DNA of 64,000 nucleotides from Novosphingopyxis sp965218915 (GCF_965218915.1 NZ_OZ244708.1:2108001-2172000), one strand, 5' to 3'; positions 17,120 through 26,271 are shown, counted from the first letter of the stretch. Made by a program: numbers and translations. The notes: a model not told the origin generated them from the sequence alone.

Positions 17120-18067
17120 TCAAACCATTCCCATGCGCAGATATTTTTCCTGCCGCCGCTCGCGCAGATCGAACGGCCTGGTGCCATCCAGCATGTCCAG
17201 CGCGCCGAACAGCGCCTTGCCGATATTTTCGATCGTCTCGCCATGATCACGGTGCGCGCCGCCGAGCGGCTCGTCGATGACCTCGTCGACCACGCCGAGT
17301 TCCTTCAGGTCGGCAGCGGTGATGCGCATCGCCGCGGCGGCCTCGTCGGCCTTGTCGGCGGTGCGCCACAGGATCGATGCGCAACCTTCGGGCGAGATCA
17401 CCGAATAGACCGCATGCTCCATCATCAGCACGCGGTCGGCGGCAGACAGCGCCACCGCGCCGCCCGATCCGCCTTCGCCCAGGATCGCGGCGACCAGCGG
17501 CACGCCCAGACGCAGGCAATGTTCGGTCGAGCGCGCGATCGCCTCCGCCTGCCCGCGCTCCTCGGCCTGGATGCCCGGAAAGGCGCCCGCGGTATCGATC
17601 AGCGTGACCACCGGCAGGCCGAAGCGCTCGGCCAGGGCCATCAGGCGGATCGCCTTGCGATAGCCCTCCGGCTTGCCCATGCCGAAATTATGCTTGAGCC
17701 GCGACTGGGTGTCGTCGCCCTTTTCATGGCCGATCACCATCACGCGCATATCGCCCTTCCGCGCGAAGCCGCCCTGGATCGCCTGATCGTCGGCGAATGC
17801 GCGGTCGCCCGCCAGCGGCACGAACTCGTCGAACAGTCCGGCGACATAATGCTTGAAATGCGGGCGCTCGGGATGCCGCGCGACCATCGTCTTCTGCCAC
17901 GGCGTCAGCTTGCCGTAGACGGCGCGCAGCTGCCGGTCGATCTTGTCGTGCAACTTGGCGACTTCGGCGTCGATGTCGATCTCGCCGTCGCTCGCACTGT
18001 CCCTGAGCGCGGCGATGCGCGTTTCCAGCTCGGCGATCGGCTTTTCGAATTCCAGATAACTCGTCAT
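17120..18067 (-). CDS. accA: Acetyl-CoA carboxylase carboxyltransferase subunit alpha
   Basis: 315 residues, normal length. An N-terminal coiled region (LEFEKPIAELETRIAALR), then RHPERPHFKHYVAGLFDEF, GHEKGDDTQSRLKHNFGMGKPEGYRKA and IDTAGAFPGIQAEERGQAEAIA, all diagnostic of AccA, and GEGGSGGAVALSAADRVLMMEHAVYSVISPEG in the oxyanion-hole region. It transfers carboxyl from biotin to acetyl-CoA in fatty-acid synthesis. It lies 141 bases downstream of xerD on the same strand. Confidence 0.97.
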   Translation of the reverse strand: MTSYLEFEKPIAELETRIAALRDSASDGEIDIDAEVAKLHDKIDRQLRAVYGKLTPWQKTMVARHPERPHFKHYVAGLFDEFVPLAGDRAFADDQAIQGGFARKGDMRVMVIGHEKGDDTQSRLKHNFGMGKPEGYRKAIRLMALAERFGLPVVTLIDTAGAFPGIQAEERGQAEAIARSTEHCLRLGVPLVAAILGEGGSGGAVALSAADRVLMMEHAVYSVISPEGCASILWRTADKADEAAAAMRITAADLKELGVVDEVIDEPLGGAHRDHGETIENIGKALFGALDMLDGTRPFDLRERRQEKYLRMGMV

Positions 18068-18208
18068 GGCTGGCGGTTAGTCGCTGACAGTGAAGGGGTC
18101 AATCTGGCGCGGGGCGGGAGCCGATCGATTGATTTGAAAAACACATCCAAGCTACAGTCAGAAACATTCCCTTGCAGCGACCTGTTAGCGCATCGATGTC
18201 GAGCGGTT

Positions 18209-19120
18209 TTATCCGCGCCGAGCCAGAGGGTGGCGTTCGTTGACCAGCGCGACGAGCCGGCTCGCCTCGACATGGGTATAGATCTGCGTGGTCGATATAT
18301 CGGCATGACCGAGCATCGTCTGCAACGCGCGCAGGTCCGCGCCGCCCGCGAGCAGATGCGTGGCGAAGGCGTGCCGCAGCACATGCGGGCTGACCCGCGC
18401 CGGATCGATCCCCGCCCCGCCCGCCAGCGCGCGCACGATCTGGAACAGCCGGATGCGCGAGATATGGCCGGTACGCGAAGGGAACAGCCAGGGTTGTCCG
18501 GCGTCGACTCGCTCGCGCCAGTGCCCCGCAACGAGGCGCGCCCGGTCGGACAGCGGCACCAGCCGCTCCTTGCCGCCCTTGCCCTTCAGGATCAGAAAAG
18601 GTTGGTCGGAGACGACCGCGCGGCGCGGCAGCGATACCAGCTCGGTGGCGCGCATGCCCGATCCGTAAAGCAGTTCGAGCAGCGCCAGATCGCGCACGGC
18701 GGTGTCCGGCGCATCGGACCGATTCGCCGCCCTCTCCGCCACCGCGAACAGTCGGTCGATTTCGTTCATGTCCAGCAATTTGGGCAAGGGACGGCGGAGC
18801 GTCGGTTTGGGCAAGGCGGCGGACGGATTGTCTTCACGCAGCCCCTCGTCCTGTAAGAAGCCGAAAAAATGGCGCAATGCCGAGCATTTGCGGGCCACGC
18901 TAGACGCGGCCAGCGTGCGCCATGCGCCCGCCAACGTGCCGAGCTTCGCCTCGTCGGCCCCCGCCAGCCCTCCGCCAAGCAGTTTGGACGCCTGCCGCAG
19001 ATCGTTGCCATAGGCCGCGATGCTGTTGGTGGAGAGCCCGCGCTCGGCCGCGAGCATCGCCAGAAAGGCATCGATCGTCGCTCGGTCCGCTCCTTCGGGC
19101 CCGGGACTTTCGTCAGGCAC
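18209..19120 (-). CDS. xerD: Tyrosine recombinase XerD
   Basis: 303 residues. An N-terminal SAM-like core-binding domain (FLAMLAAERGLSTNSIAAY), then the catalytic domain with Arg (YGSGMRATEL), the beta-hairpin Lys (LKGKGGKERLVPL), HVLRHAFATHLL (His and Arg), GHADISTTQIYTHV with the nucleophilic Tyr. It resolves chromosome dimers at dif with XerC. Its start overlaps the stop of the upstream secreted protein gene by eight bases. Confidence 0.93.
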   Translation of the reverse strand: MPDESPGPEGADRATIDAFLAMLAAERGLSTNSIAAYGNDLRQASKLLGGGLAGADEAKLGTLAGAWRTLAASSVARKCSALRHFFGFLQDEGLREDNPSAALPKPTLRRPLPKLLDMNEIDRLFAVAERAANRSDAPDTAVRDLALLELLYGSGMRATELVSLPRRAVVSDQPFLILKGKGGKERLVPLSDRARLVAGHWRERVDAGQPWLFPSRTGHISRIRLFQIVRALAGGAGIDPARVSPHVLRHAFATHLLAGGADLRALQTMLGHADISTTQIYTHVEASRLVALVNERHPLARRG

Positions 19121-20954
19121 GCGTGACGGCTTCGGCGGCGATCATGCGCGCCTCGGCCTCCATCCCCGTTTCGCGCAAGGCCCGGACGATATGATAGAGC
19201 TGAAAGGCGGGCATTTCGGTCCAGCTCGACCCCTGCAGCCCGGCCGCGGCGAGCAGCGAGACCGTGCCCGGCTCGCCGCGCCGCGCCGCCGCGTCGATCG
19301 CCCGCGTCCAGTTGTTGGCGCGGCCGAAAGCGGTTCCGAGCCGACCGTCGGCGTCGCTCATCTCATCCGCGGGAAGGCGGCCCAATCCGGCCAAGCCGGC
19401 GGCCAGCAGTTTGGCTTTCACGTTGTCGCGGCTGTCGTTCGCTCTGCCGAAGCTTTCGATCGCCCCGGCGTCCGCGTCAAACAGCGCTCGCGGCGCGCCC
19501 ACGGCCAGCAGCGCCCAGCCGAGGCTGCCCTCGTCCACCACATCGCGCCACCGCGCCGCCTGGATGTCGAGCCCGGCGGTCATCATCGCCGCGATGAGAT
19601 GGTCGGCATCGCCGGACAGATCGTCGGCTGGACGCATCAGCGCCGCCGCGCGCGCGGTCAGCACCAGCATCGAATAGCCGACATCGCCCTCGCCGCGGTC
19701 CCAGATGTCGCGCAGCGCCGCGATCCGCGCGTTCTCGTCCCTGCCGGCATAAGCGCTCTCAAGCCGCGAGACCCGCGCCGCGATATCGTCGCCGACATCG
19801 CTGTCATCATAGGCCTGGCTGTACAGATCGACCATCGCGGCATTGCTGATCGTGCCCAGCGCCGCGGCATGATCGGACGCCTGGATGCGCGAGGCGATCG
19901 GCAGCGCCGCCGAGAGCACGCGCCAGCCGCTCACTTGGCGGCCATAGCCGTCATACTTGTTCGCGGGCGGCTCGACCCCGGTCGCGACGGCAAGCCCATA
20001 GCGCCAGGCATTGAGGCCCTGCACATCGTTCCATTCTATGGTGACCGCGCGCCGCCCGTTGAAGCCCGCGCCGATGATCTTCTGCGCGAGCAGATAGTCG
20101 ATCCCGCTGGCCCAGCCGTGATAACGCACCTCGGTGAGCAGCGCGCGCGCGCGCGCCTGCTCGCCCGACAACCCGGAGCAGATCGCGCGGGCGGTACGCC
20201 AATCGTTGCTCCTGAGCGCCCGCGCCGCCGCATCGGCGACCGGGCACAATCCCGCCGGATCGGCCGACGCCATGAATACCGGCATCGCTATTTGATAGAG
20301 CCGATCGGTATAGGCGGCGCTGTCGACCTGTTCGACCAGCGTGCGCGCCCCAACCGTTTCGCCCATGCGCAGCAGCAGCCAGGCGCGCGAGGCGGCCCAG
20401 TCGGCGCCGTTCACGTTGCGCGGTGTATCGGTGCGGCTGACCAGCGCGCGGCGTGCCATGATCGTGCCCCAGCGCGAGATCAGCGGCCCGCGCGTGCGTT
20501 TCACCAGTCCATCGAGAAACGCGCCGCCGGTCCGGCCAAAGGCGTTGGCGGGAAGTCCGCCCTCTTCCACGCCGAGAAAACCGATCTGATCGAGCGAGCG
20601 GCGCTGCGCCGGCGGTACGTCGTAGCGAATTTCGAGATCGTCGGGATCGACCTCGTCGTCATCGGTCGGCGCGGACTCGGGCGGCACGACGGTCGTGGGA
20701 CCAAAGTCGGGCGACGGTATCGGAGAGGATGGCGGCGGCGGTGGCGAAGCGCCCGGATCTGCGGGCGGCGCGGGCACTGGCGTTCCCGCTGTCGGGGCAG
20801 GCGCGGGCGGCGGTGGCGGCGGCGGCGAGCCGAAACCCGGCGGGAGCAGCGATTCCGGTCCCTGCTGCTGGCCCAGCGCGGGCATTGTCGATGCCATCAG
20901 CACGGATACGCTCGTCGCCGCGGCCAATGCCGTCCATAACGCCGCCTTGCGCAC
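19113..20954 (-). CDS. Conserved secreted protein with proline-rich linker and helical repeats
   Basis: 613 residues. A signal peptide (about 29 residues, ending PALGQ) is followed by a proline-rich, low-complexity linker (residues about 33-95, with PPPPPPPAPAPTAG), then a long alpha-helical region (about 115-613) whose Ala-rich helices look like TPR/Sel1-like solenoid repeats. I recognise it as a conserved sphingomonad hypothetical but not its function. It is coupled to xerD downstream and lies three bases after the small membrane protein gene upstream. Confidence 0.82.
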   Translation of the reverse strand: MRKAALWTALAAATSVSVLMASTMPALGQQQGPESLLPPGFGSPPPPPPPAPAPTAGTPVPAPPADPGASPPPPPSSPIPSPDFGPTTVVPPESAPTDDDEVDPDDLEIRYDVPPAQRRSLDQIGFLGVEEGGLPANAFGRTGGAFLDGLVKRTRGPLISRWGTIMARRALVSRTDTPRNVNGADWAASRAWLLLRMGETVGARTLVEQVDSAAYTDRLYQIAMPVFMASADPAGLCPVADAAARALRSNDWRTARAICSGLSGEQARARALLTEVRYHGWASGIDYLLAQKIIGAGFNGRRAVTIEWNDVQGLNAWRYGLAVATGVEPPANKYDGYGRQVSGWRVLSAALPIASRIQASDHAAALGTISNAAMVDLYSQAYDDSDVGDDIAARVSRLESAYAGRDENARIAALRDIWDRGEGDVGYSMLVLTARAAALMRPADDLSGDADHLIAAMMTAGLDIQAARWRDVVDEGSLGWALLAVGAPRALFDADAGAIESFGRANDSRDNVKAKLLAAGLAGLGRLPADEMSDADGRLGTAFGRANNWTRAIDAAARRGEPGTVSLLAAAGLQGSSWTEMPAFQLYHIVRALRETGMEAEARMIAAEAVTRA

Positions 20955-20957
20955 GCC

Positions 20958-21125
20958 TCAGCCGACTTGCCGCGCGGGCGTGACGGGCTCGGTGATCGTC
21001 GTCACCGGCTCCGCGCCGCCCATCGACCAGAACCAGGCGAGCAGGCCGATCACGACCAGCACCGCCAATATTCCCATGAGTTTAGCCCGGCCTTCGGCCC
21101 GTTCGCGCCTGCTACGATATTGCAT
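20958..21125 (-). CDS. Small single-pass membrane protein
   Basis: 55 residues: a basic N terminus (MQYRSRRERAEGRAK), one transmembrane helix (LMGILAVLVVIGLLAWFW), and a short polar tail ending ITEPVTPARQVG. Support for a real gene: it is in an operon-like position three bases upstream of the 613-residue secreted protein and faces aroK divergently. N-in/C-out topology would place the tail beside the exported neighbour, so the two may interact. Confidence 0.65.
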   Translation of the reverse strand: MQYRSRRERAEGRAKLMGILAVLVVIGLLAWFWSMGGAEPVTTITEPVTPARQVG

Positions 21126-21180
21126 GGATCATCCCAAAAAGCTTTGCCCCGCGCCTAGCCGATCTATAGCCGGGGCCGCA

Positions 21181-21732
21181 ATGCTTTCGAAAAATGTCTC
21201 TCGATCCGATGCCGCCCAGCGCGCCGAACGCCGCTCGATCGTGCTCGTCGGCATGATGGGCGTGGGCAAATCGACCATCGGACGACGGCTCGCGCTGCGA
21301 CTCGGCTATGAATTCATCGATGCCGACGACGAGATCGAGCTTGCCGCCAATATGAGCGTTTCCGAGATTTTCGAACGTTATGGCGAGGCCTATTTTCGCG
21401 ATGGCGAACGGCGCGTGATCGCGCGGCTGATGGACGGCGACCGCACCGTGATCGCCACCGGCGGCGGCGCGTTCTGCGATGCGGCAACGCGCGCGCTGAT
21501 CCTCGATCGGGCCATCTCGATCTGGCTCGACGCACCGATCGAGACGCTGGTCGAACGGGTCGGTCGGCGCGACACCCGGCCGCTGCTGCGCGGCCGCGAT
21601 CCGGTGGAAGTGCTCACCGAACTGATGGCGCGGCGCCGCGCCTTCTACGCCGAGGCGGCGTTGCGTATCCAGAGCGACGACGGCCCTCACGATCGCACCG
21701 TCGCCGCCATATTGAAGGCGCTGAAGGCATGA
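21181..21732 (+). CDS. aroK: Shikimate kinase
   Basis: 183 residues. The P-loop GMMGVGKSTIGRRLA, the shikimate-binding FIDADDEIE, GEAYFRDGERRVI, ATGGGAFCD and RRDTRPLLRGRDP (lid and adenine loop) are all in order. It phosphorylates shikimate in the aromatic amino-acid pathway. ATG 21181 leaves an 18-residue extension before the core, as in other alphaproteobacteria. Its stop overlaps the aroB start (ATGA). Confidence 0.96.
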   Translation: MLSKNVSRSDAAQRAERRSIVLVGMMGVGKSTIGRRLALRLGYEFIDADDEIELAANMSVSEIFERYGEAYFRDGERRVIARLMDGDRTVIATGGGAFCDAATRALILDRAISIWLDAPIETLVERVGRRDTRPLLRGRDPVEVLTELMARRRAFYAEAALRIQSDDGPHDRTVAAILKALKA

Positions 21733-22838
21733 CCCGCGTGACCGTGGAGCTGGCGGCGGCATCCTATGATATCCTGATCGAGCCCGGCGCGTTCCGGCGA
21801 AGCGACCAGCATCTGGCGCGCTTCGCCCGCGCCGACCGGCTGCTGGCGGTGACCGACGAAGGCGTCGCCGCGCATTGGCTGGCGCCGCTGCGGGAGCAGC
21901 TGGCGGGCGCCGGGATCGCACTGGACGCCTTCGTCGTTCCGCAGGGCGAGCAGGCCAAAAGCTGGGACTGGCTCGAACGGCTGACCGGCTGGCTGCTCGA
22001 CCGTGGCGCCGAGCGCGGCGGCCATGTGCTGGCGCTGGGCGGCGGCGTGGTCGGCGATCTCACCGGGTTCGCCGCCGGCATCGTCAAGCGCGGCTGCGGT
22101 TTCGTGCAGCTCCCCACCACGCTGCTCGCCCAGGTCGACAGCAGCGTCGGTGGCAAGACCGCGATCAACACGCCGGCGGGCAAGAATCTCGTCGGCCTCT
22201 TCCACCAGCCCGCTTTCGTGCTGATCGATCCGGAGGTGCTCGCCACCTTGCCCGCGCGCCAGCTGCGCGCGGGCTGGGCCGAGGTGGTGAAGTACGGCCT
22301 GATCGACGATCCGGCGTTCTTCACCTGGTGCGAGGCGAACCGCGCCGCCTTTTTCGCCGGCGAACCGGCCGTGCGGGCCGAGGCGATCGAGCGCTCGGTC
22401 CGCGCCAAGGCCCGCATCGTCGCGGCGGACGAGCGCGAGACGACCGGCGTGCGCGCGCTGCTCAATCTCGGCCATACCTTTGGCCACGCGCTGGAAGCCG
22501 AGACCGGGTTTTCGGAGCGCTTGCTCCACGGCGAGGCGGTGGCCGCGGGCATGGCGCTTGCGTTTCGATACTCGGCGCGGCGCGGCGAATGCGACGCTGC
22601 CGAGGCCGAGCGCGCGGCGACGCTGCTCGCGGCCAGCGGCTTGCCCACCACGCTCGTCCAAGCCGGAGTGGACGCGAACGGCGCGGCGCTCACCGCGCAC
22701 ATGCGGCACGACAAAAAGATGACCGGCGGCGCCCTGCCCTTCCTGCTCGCGCGCGGGATCGGGCGGGCCTGGCTGGCACATGACGTGGCGCTGGACGACG
22801 TGTCCGCGTTCCTTGATCGGGAGCGCCGGCGCGGCTAA
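21729..22838 (+). CDS. aroB: 3-dehydroquinate synthase
   Basis: 369 residues. NAD- and zinc-binding segments are clear: GEQAKSW, LALGGGVVGDLTGFAAGIVKRG, QLPTTLLAQVDSSVGGKTAINTPAGKNLVG, LRAGWAEVVKYGLIDD, LNLGHTFGHALEAETGF (zinc His) and MRHDKKM. It converts DAHP to dehydroquinate, the second shikimate-pathway step. Coupled to aroK by a four-base overlap. Confidence 0.97.
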   Translation: MTRVTVELAAASYDILIEPGAFRRSDQHLARFARADRLLAVTDEGVAAHWLAPLREQLAGAGIALDAFVVPQGEQAKSWDWLERLTGWLLDRGAERGGHVLALGGGVVGDLTGFAAGIVKRGCGFVQLPTTLLAQVDSSVGGKTAINTPAGKNLVGLFHQPAFVLIDPEVLATLPARQLRAGWAEVVKYGLIDDPAFFTWCEANRAAFFAGEPAVRAEAIERSVRAKARIVAADERETTGVRALLNLGHTFGHALEAETGFSERLLHGEAVAAGMALAFRYSARRGECDAAEAERAATLLAASGLPTTLVQAGVDANGAALTAHMRHDKKMTGGALPFLLARGIGRAWLAHDVALDDVSAFLDRERRRG

Positions 22839-23143
22839 CTTCACACTGCTTCACACTGTCCAGGGAGATAAAGTTTCCGCCCTTCGCGGGCGGAGTGAAA
22901 AGCTTGGACGAGGCGATTGTTTGAACCATATGGGTTGTATAGCATTGGCTAGCGATGTAGGAAAGCGGTTCAGTAAAAAACTACCTACGATAAAGGTTTT
23001 TAACCGTCATTGCGAGGAGCCGTCGGGCGACGCGGCAATCCAGAGCGGTGTAGCGCTGTAACCGGTCTGGATTGTTTCGCCTGCGGCTCGCAATGACGGT
23101 TATTGATTCGCCTTGGCTTTGGTTATGATCCCAGGGTCGGAAT
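22839..23143. repeat. 305-bp intergenic region with two repeat types
   Basis: Right after the aroB stop, CTTCACACTG occurs twice in tandem (22839-22858) followed by TCCAG; its reverse complement recurs ahead of the SIMPL gene. Bases 23002-23101 form a long palindrome: AACCGTCATTGCGAGGAGC at the left and GCTCGCAATGACGGTT at the right, with inner complementary CAATCCAGA / TCTGGATTG arms. This is the widespread alphaproteobacterial GTCATTGCGAG-type repeat. No gene seen. Confidence 0.8.
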
Positions 23144-24934
23144 TCAGCCAGTGTCCGACCCCTCCGCCCGCGGATCGAAATCGTCCGAATCCTCGCCGCC
23201 GAAGCTGAGGTTCGATCCCGCGTGCAGATCGCCGCTTTCGCGCTGGACACGCATGCGCTCGAGATCGCGGCGACGATATTCTTCGATCACGCGGTCGATC
23301 TTGGCCGCGTCGCAGTCCATCGCTTCCAGCGCGTCGCGCGCCAGGCAGATCGAGCTTTCGAGCACCTCGCGCCGGATCGTCACGCCGCTCGGCTGCAGCG
23401 CCAGCGACTGGCGCCGGTCGAACGCGCGCACGAACAGCTTCGTCTTGGGAAAGGTCTCCCGGATCGGCACCAGCGCGTCGGCGTCGAAATCGCGGTCGTC
23501 CATGCAGAACAGGATCGCGCTCGCCTCGGCCGCGCCGGCGCGCCGCAGCAGATCGACGCGCGTGCCGTCGCCGTAGAACACCTTGCGCCCGAACTCGCCC
23601 GACAGGTCGATCTGATCGGGCTCGATATCGATCAGCGTCACCTCGCGCCCCGCCGCCTGGACGATCTGCGAGGCGGTCTGGCCGAAGCGGCCATGGCCGA
23701 CGACGATGACCGAGGTGACCGGCGAGCTTTCCGGATCGTCGAGCTTGCTCTCGTTCGTGGTCCGGCGCTTGGCCAACCGCCGCGCGATCAGCATCAGGAA
23801 CGGCGTCGTCGCCATCGACAGCGTGACCACCGCGCCGAACAGGCTGGAGGCGGCCGGATCGATCAGCAGCGCGCGCTCCGCCTCGCTGAACAGCACGAAA
23901 CCGAACTCGCCGCCCTGGCTCAAGAGCAGCGCCATGATGAAGGCGGGCGCGTTGGCGAGGCCGAACAGGCGCGCAAGGCCGAAGATCACCGCCGCCTTCA
24001 CCGCCACCAGCATCGCCGCGAGCCCGATGATCAGCAGCGGATTGGCCGCGACCACCGACAGATCGAGCATCATGCCGACCGCGAGGAAGAACAGGCCGAG
24101 CAGGATCGAGCGGAACGGATCGACGTCCGCCTCCAGCTCGTGCCGATAAGGCGATTCGGCCAGCATCACGCCGGCGACGAACGCGCCCAGCGCGGGCGAC
24201 AGGCCGAGCCATTCCATCAGCGCGGCGCTGGCGCAGACCGCGAACAGCCCGGCGACCACGAACAGCTCGCGCTCGGACACGCGGCCGACCAGCGCGAGCA
24301 CCGGGTTCAGCACGAACTTGCCCGCCAGGACGAGCGCGGCGATACCGATGCCCGCGTTCAGCACCAGTTGCAGGCCCTGCGGCGTGCCCGCCTCCGCCGG
24401 CGCGCGCGAAAGCGCGGCGACGATGGTGAGGAGCGGCACGATCGACAGATCCTGGAACAGCAGGATCGAGAAGCTCTTGCTCCCGAATTCGGTCTTGAGC
24501 CGGCCTTGCGATTGCAGCAGCGGCAACACCTGCGCGGTGGAACTCAGCCCCAGCGGCAGGCCGATCACCAGCGCCGCCTGCCAGGTGAAGCCCATGATCC
24601 AGAGGATCAGCCCGAACAGGGCGAGCCCGCACAAGACGACCTGCGCCGATCCCAGGACGAAGATGTCGCGCCGCATGCGCCACAGCCGGCTCGGCGACAG
24701 CTCCAGCCCGACCAGGAACAGCAGCAGGATGATGCCGATCTCGGCGAAGCTCAGGATCAGATCGGGATCGCCGACCAGCCCCAGCGCCTGCGGCCCGATC
24801 AGCATGCCGCCGACCAGATAGCCGAGCACCGCGCCCAGCCCCAGCCGGCGGAACAGCAGCACGAAGACGAGCGCGGCGCCTAGCAGGAACACGCCGTTCA
24901 GCATCGCATCAGTCGCCACATGCTGCTCGTTCAC
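23144..24934 (-). CDS. Kef-type monovalent cation:proton antiporter-2 with RCK domain
   Basis: 596 residues. Twelve or so membrane segments (residues about 8-385), with LGLSSTAQVLPLL and SILLFQDLSIVPLL typical of the KefB/KefC pore and its helix-break region. A cytosolic RCK/TrkA-N domain follows: VIVVGHGRFGQTASQIV (GxGxxG nucleotide loop) and VTLIDIEPDQIDL. These export K+ in exchange for H+, in glutathione-gated cases under electrophile stress. The start is GTG, overlapping the stop of the Fe-S scaffold gene (GTGA). Confidence 0.9.
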   Translation of the reverse strand: MNEQHVATDAMLNGVFLLGAALVFVLLFRRLGLGAVLGYLVGGMLIGPQALGLVGDPDLILSFAEIGIILLLFLVGLELSPSRLWRMRRDIFVLGSAQVVLCGLALFGLILWIMGFTWQAALVIGLPLGLSSTAQVLPLLQSQGRLKTEFGSKSFSILLFQDLSIVPLLTIVAALSRAPAEAGTPQGLQLVLNAGIGIAALVLAGKFVLNPVLALVGRVSERELFVVAGLFAVCASAALMEWLGLSPALGAFVAGVMLAESPYRHELEADVDPFRSILLGLFFLAVGMMLDLSVVAANPLLIIGLAAMLVAVKAAVIFGLARLFGLANAPAFIMALLLSQGGEFGFVLFSEAERALLIDPAASSLFGAVVTLSMATTPFLMLIARRLAKRRTTNESKLDDPESSPVTSVIVVGHGRFGQTASQIVQAAGREVTLIDIEPDQIDLSGEFGRKVFYGDGTRVDLLRRAGAAEASAILFCMDDRDFDADALVPIRETFPKTKLFVRAFDRRQSLALQPSGVTIRREVLESSICLARDALEAMDCDAAKIDRVIEEYRRRDLERMRVQRESGDLHAGSNLSFGGEDSDDFDPRAEGSDTG

Positions 24935-25362
24935 GCCGCGTCCTCCCCATCGGCGAGCGCGGCCAGCAGCGCGTCATAGGGCAGCAGGATCGCCGGGTGG
25001 CGCGCCGGATAATCGCGGGCCGGGCCGAACAGGGTGGCATCGGCGAACGGGGGCTCCCCGCCCGCACCCGACAGATAGGCCGCCATCGCCTGTCTCGCCT
25101 CGGCGATCGCGCCGGCTTGCCGTCCCTCGGCCGCGCGCAGCAGGATCGCGGCCGAGGCCTGGCCGAGCGCGCAGGAGGCGATATCGGCGCTGATCTGGGC
25201 GATCCGCCCATCCGCGCCGCGTGTCACCCACAGCGTCACCCGGCTCCCGCAGGTCGGCGAGCGGCGCTCGGCATGGCCGGCGGGCGGCGCGAGCGGCTCG
25301 CCATCCTCCAGCGAAGCGGCGAGCCGCAGGATGTCGCGATTATAGAGCGTCGCCGCGCTCAC
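24931..25362 (-). CDS. Iron-sulfur cluster assembly scaffold-like protein (NifU N-terminal/IscU family)
   Basis: 143 residues starting at GTG 25362, which overlaps the cvpA stop (GTGA). LYNRDILRLAASLED, then HAERRSPTCGSRVTLWV (first Cys), ISADIASCALGQASAAILL (second Cys) follow the U-type scaffold pattern, but the third conserved Cys near the C terminus is not evident, as in many alphaproteobacterial stand-alone versions. A dedicated isc/suf set is absent nearby. The frame is open far upstream, but the overlap with cvpA and the family N terminus favour 25362. Confidence 0.82.
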   Translation of the reverse strand: MSAATLYNRDILRLAASLEDGEPLAPPAGHAERRSPTCGSRVTLWVTRGADGRIAQISADIASCALGQASAAILLRAAEGRQAGAIAEARQAMAAYLSGAGGEPPFADATLFGPARDYPARHPAILLPYDALLAALADGEDAA

Positions 25363-25889
25363 GAACGCTCTTCCGCCGCCGTTTCTCCCCCGGAAGGCGC
25401 GTCCGGGCGCGGCAGGAAATCGCTCAAGCCCTGCGCGGCCGCGTTCATCAGCGGATAGGTGCGCGACCCGGTGAGCCAATCGGGCCGCTTCGCGCCTGCA
25501 CCCATCATCGCCTCGAACAGGAACATGATGAACAGGAACAAGAGCGCCGCCAGGATCAGCCCCTTCACCGCGCCGAAACCGAAGCCGAGCACGCGGTCGA
25601 CCGGCCCCAGCACGCTCTTTCGCATATGCGAACCGGTCCACCGCGCGATCGCCTTGCCGCCGGCGTAGATGACGATCACGATGGCGACGAAAGCCAAGGT
25701 CGCGGCGCCGGCCTCGGTCCCGATCGGCTCGGTCAGAAACGCGGTCAGCGGTGCGTGCAGGAAGCGCACCGCGAGTACGATCATGGCCCAGGCGATCAGC
25801 GAGAGCACCTCCTGCACGAACCCGCGCACGAACCCCAGAATGGCGCCGCCGCCGAGCAGGACGAGGACGATGATGTCGAATGCCGTCAT
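25359..25889 (-). CDS. cvpA: CvpA family membrane protein
   Basis: 176 residues with four hydrophobic helices: FDIIVLVLLGGGAILGFVRGFVQE, IAWAMIVLAVRFL, AATLAFVAIVIVIYAGGKAIA, GLILAALLFLFIMFLFEAMM. GFVRGFVQEVLSL and SVLGPVDRVLGFGFGAVKGL are CvpA signatures. Originally tied to colicin V production, the family is more broadly linked to envelope homeostasis. First gene of a three-gene operon: cvpA, Fe-S scaffold, Kef antiporter. Confidence 0.92.
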   Translation of the reverse strand: MTAFDIIVLVLLGGGAILGFVRGFVQEVLSLIAWAMIVLAVRFLHAPLTAFLTEPIGTEAGAATLAFVAIVIVIYAGGKAIARWTGSHMRKSVLGPVDRVLGFGFGAVKGLILAALLFLFIMFLFEAMMGAGAKRPDWLTGSRTYPLMNAAAQGLSDFLPRPDAPSGGETAAEERS

Positions 25890-25940
25890 GGGCGGCGGGT
25901 TAGGCGATTTTCGGGGGCGGGGGAAGCGGGTGCGATATAT

Positions 25941-26262
25941 CTACCTTCTCCCGCCCGGGCGGAAGAAGGATACGCAGCCCCCGATTTAATCCGGGGCGAA
26001 GTTGCCTGCCCCCGCGGAAGCGGGGGGATGAGGGTGGGTGGCGCGACAGCGCCAGCGACGGAGCAACTTTCTGCGCAACAGCCCTCACCCGGGTCCCCAC
26101 AAACGAGTGTGTGCGGTGCCCTCACCCCGGGTCCCCACAAACGAGTTTGTGGGGTGCCCTCACCCCGGGTCCCCACAAACGAGTTTGTGGGGTGCCCTCA
26201 CCGCTGCGACTAGGCAGCAAGCCGCCAAGTCTCGCTCCTCTTCCGCAAGCGGGAGAGGGTAA
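25941..26262 (-). repeat. Composite palindromic repeat downstream of radA (inverted copy)
   Basis: This region, reverse-complemented, matches 27716-27903 on the other side of radA. Shared blocks include CTCTCCCGCTTGCGG, CTAGTCGCAGCGGTGAGGGC, CGCCACCCACCCTCATCC and GCGTATCCTTCTTCCGCCC. It holds an extra block, the 38-bp tandem repeat at 26082-26194. Most of the 382-bp gap between radA and cvpA is this repeat; no gene seen. Confidence 0.75.
26082..26194. repeat. Three tandem copies of a 38-bp palindromic unit
   Basis: Copies at 26082-26118 (37 bp, diverged), 26119-26156 and 26157-26194 (identical to each other). Each of the last two holds a perfect inverted repeat, CCCCACAAAC-GA-GTTTGTGGGG. 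The unit starts CCCTCACCCCGGGT. Not CRISPR: there are no spacers. Confidence 0.9.
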
Positions 26263-26271
26263 AGCGGCCGC

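Noticed and set aside
18209..19120. Tyrosine recombinase as evidence of an integrated element
   Set aside because: It is chromosomal XerD by motif and neighbours; no att repeats, phage or conjugation genes nearby.
26082..26194. CRISPR array
   Set aside because: Units are contiguous palindromes without spacers, and only three copies.
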